Source of the DNA: Agrypnia vestita
Lineage: Eukaryota; Arthropoda; Insecta; Trichoptera; Phryganeidae
DNA length: 64,000 bases
Direction: 5' to 3'
Assembly (NCBI GenBank): GCA_016648135.1
Contig: JADDOH010023026.1
Coordinates: 62,001 to 126,000 of the forward strand
The position numbers and the translations under genes were made by a program. Positions 1 through 64,000 of the stretch are shown one piece after another. Position 1 is the stretch's first letter; each line of letters begins with the position of its first letter. The notes below the pieces were generated by a model. The model saw only the letters and a list, made by a program, of their open reading frames with translations, did not search any database and was not told the DNA's origin.

Positions 1-10
1 GGTGATGTAG

Positions 11-63307
<63,297 letters not shown>

Positions 63308-63334
63308 GTACAAATATCATTTTTTAGTTACCAC

Positions 63335-63836
63335 CAGGGAGTGCGATCCCGAGTCGGGATTGCCCTTTCGGAACCCCTCGAGATTAGAATTTCCAATCCC
63401 ACGGGATCCCGAAAACATTTGTGTTTTTTTTTTTTTGTTTACAGAGCTGAATACCAATAAACGACAATGCCTTTCATTTTTATATCAGCAATATTAATAA
63501 AATGATCATTATTAATCAATGCATTAAAGTTTTTGTAGGCGTTTTTCCAAGCATCAATCAGCCAATGTGGTAGAGTAAAAACTACTAACTAGTATTAGTT
63601 TATATTACTATGTTAGGTTGATAAAATACAGCAAATATTATTCAAAGCTATTTTCATTATTTGAATGTGACATGAACATAAGTTTTAAGTACTTTCTAAA
63701 AGCTCTATAGACATACACAATTAAATATACAAAACATAAAAAATGTTGATCAATCCCGATAATCTCGTTCAATTTTTCGTTTCGGGATTGATCTTGTAAA
63801 ATGCCCGATCTCGCGGGATCCAGATTGCATTCCCTA
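63335..63836. mobile_element. hAT-like MITE with 8-bp target duplication
   Basis: GTTACCAC|CAGGGAGTGCGATCCCG ... GATTGCATTCCCTA|GTTACCAC: an identical 8-bp flank on both sides and 10-bp inverted ends with two mismatches. 502 bp, no transposase. It sits 27 bp after exon 50. Confidence 0.9.
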
Positions 63837-64000
63837 GTTACCACACCGTTTTGAAATATCTTTATAGCGTATTATGCTGCTTACTATAAAGTATTTGCCC
63901 AGTGTCAATAACCTTTATCCCAAGGCCGATAGTATCCACTTCAATTCGATTCCAAACGCTGCACAATTTTACATTTGAAATACGCATAATCTACATGCTG

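Overview
The window is eukaryotic, from an animal and almost certainly an insect. It carries one large plus-strand gene: an internal third of projectin (bent, bt), the insect twitchin/titin-like giant muscle protein. Short GC-rich exons lie in long AT-rich introns packed with decayed transposons. I placed 50 constitutive exons between 11 and 63307. Every junction I placed has GT/AG ends and a compatible phase, and the exons join into an uninterrupted 8,610-nt, 2,870-codon reading frame. Both gene ends lie outside the window: the N-terminal Ig block and PEVK-like region upstream, and the remaining Fn/Ig units, kinase and C-terminal Ig domains downstream.

Layout: exon 1 encodes a basic RRPS-rich linker. 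Exons 1-11 encode six Ig domains, with a conserved KKRKY-type linker (exon 3) after the first. From exon 12 the protein enters the A-band-type super-repeat FnIII-FnIII-Ig. Seven complete units and the first one and a half FnIII domains of an eighth are present (16 FnIII, the last partial, and 13 Ig in all). All introns at simple domain borders are phase 1. Introns inside domains are phase 0 or 2, several of them splitting the codon of the conserved Ig tryptophan. Some units have lost or shifted introns (exons 23, 29, 36, 38, 43, 44, 48, 49).

The most interesting gene-level observation is a 129-bp phase 0-0 open exon at 8483-8611. It has a weak donor and could add 43 acidic, Trp-rich residues between linker exon 3 and the second Ig domain. 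It is followed by a 12.9-kb intron.

The introns hold antisense and sense fragments of several non-LTR retrotransposons, two tRNA-derived SINE families, LTR-like pieces and several families of terminal-inverted-repeat elements. The last include two pogo-like MITEs with TA target duplications and a hAT-like MITE with an 8-bp duplication. Several insertions lie within a few bases of 5' splice sites. No second host gene, RNA gene, CRISPR array or bacterial-type system was found. I cannot assign the insect order from sequence alone.
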